In this document: in pieces, positions 5,891 to 5,898 of the stretch | Layout: every line of letters starts with the position of its first letter | Position numbering within the stretch: the stretch's first letter is position 1 | Origin: an uncultured Lachnospiraceae bacterium | GTDB lineage: Bacteria > Bacillota > Clostridia > Lachnospirales > Lachnospiraceae | NCBI GenBank assembly: GCA_902803305.1 | Contig: CADCPL010000212.1 | Span: forward strand, 1 to 5,898 | Direction: 5' to 3' | DNA length: 5,898 nt | Translations under genes and position numbers: made by a program | Notes under the pieces: generated by a model | Databases searched by the model: none | Seen by the model: the letters and a program-made list of their open reading frames with translations, nothing else | Told to the model about the DNA's origin: nothing

Positions 5891-5898
5891 TCCAATGC

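Noticed and set aside
5847..5898. C-terminus of a convergent - strand gene (frame stopping at 5847-5849)
   Set aside because: Only about 16 open codons are visible with no recognisable protein family. The bidirectional terminator is compatible with such a gene but does not prove it.

Overview
The window looks like chromosomal DNA from a Clostridia-type Firmicute. My best guess is the Lachnospiraceae (Butyrivibrio and relatives), from the wording of the L13 and S9 proteins, the GGAGG-type ribosome binding sites, the moderate G+C, and the 7TM hybrid histidine kinase. This placement is by recognition, not by a search. All six convincing genes are on the + strand, and nearly all of the sequence up to about 5790 is accounted for.

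Region 1 (19-4771) is a tightly packed four-gene run. It holds a YitT-family membrane protein with a DUF2179 tail, a low-molecular-weight protein tyrosine phosphatase, an exported CapA-type metallophosphatase-fold protein, and a membrane-bound hybrid histidine kinase (7TM - PAS - HisKA - HATPase - REC). The junctions are a 4-base ATGA overlap, a 4-base gap, and a 1-base gap in which the kinase's Shine-Dalgarno lies inside the last codons of the CapA gene. They are very probably co-transcribed. The content (tyrosine dephosphorylation, a CapA protein of the polyglutamate/capsule family, a sensor kinase) suggests an envelope or exopolymer theme, but that is inference. The promoter of this operon lies upstream of the window.

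Region 2 (4749-5791) is the ribosomal protein operon rplM-rpsI. It starts from a perfect consensus housekeeping promoter (TTGACA, 17-base spacer, TATAAT) whose -35 box and spacer overlap the last codons of the histidine kinase gene. A 6-bp perfect inverted repeat sits inside the promoter spacer. A roughly 107-base leader with several short potential helices precedes rplM. The operon ends in a strong intrinsic terminator that could work in both directions.

Region 3 (5792-5898) is a short tail with no assigned gene. It contains an imperfect inverted repeat (5842-5890) and a + frame that stays open to the window edge. I see no mobile element, CRISPR array, tRNA or rRNA. I also see no clear new defence or biosynthetic system. 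The items most worth a second look are the promoter dyad, the rplM leader, the gene grouping of the first operon, and the 3' inverted repeat.
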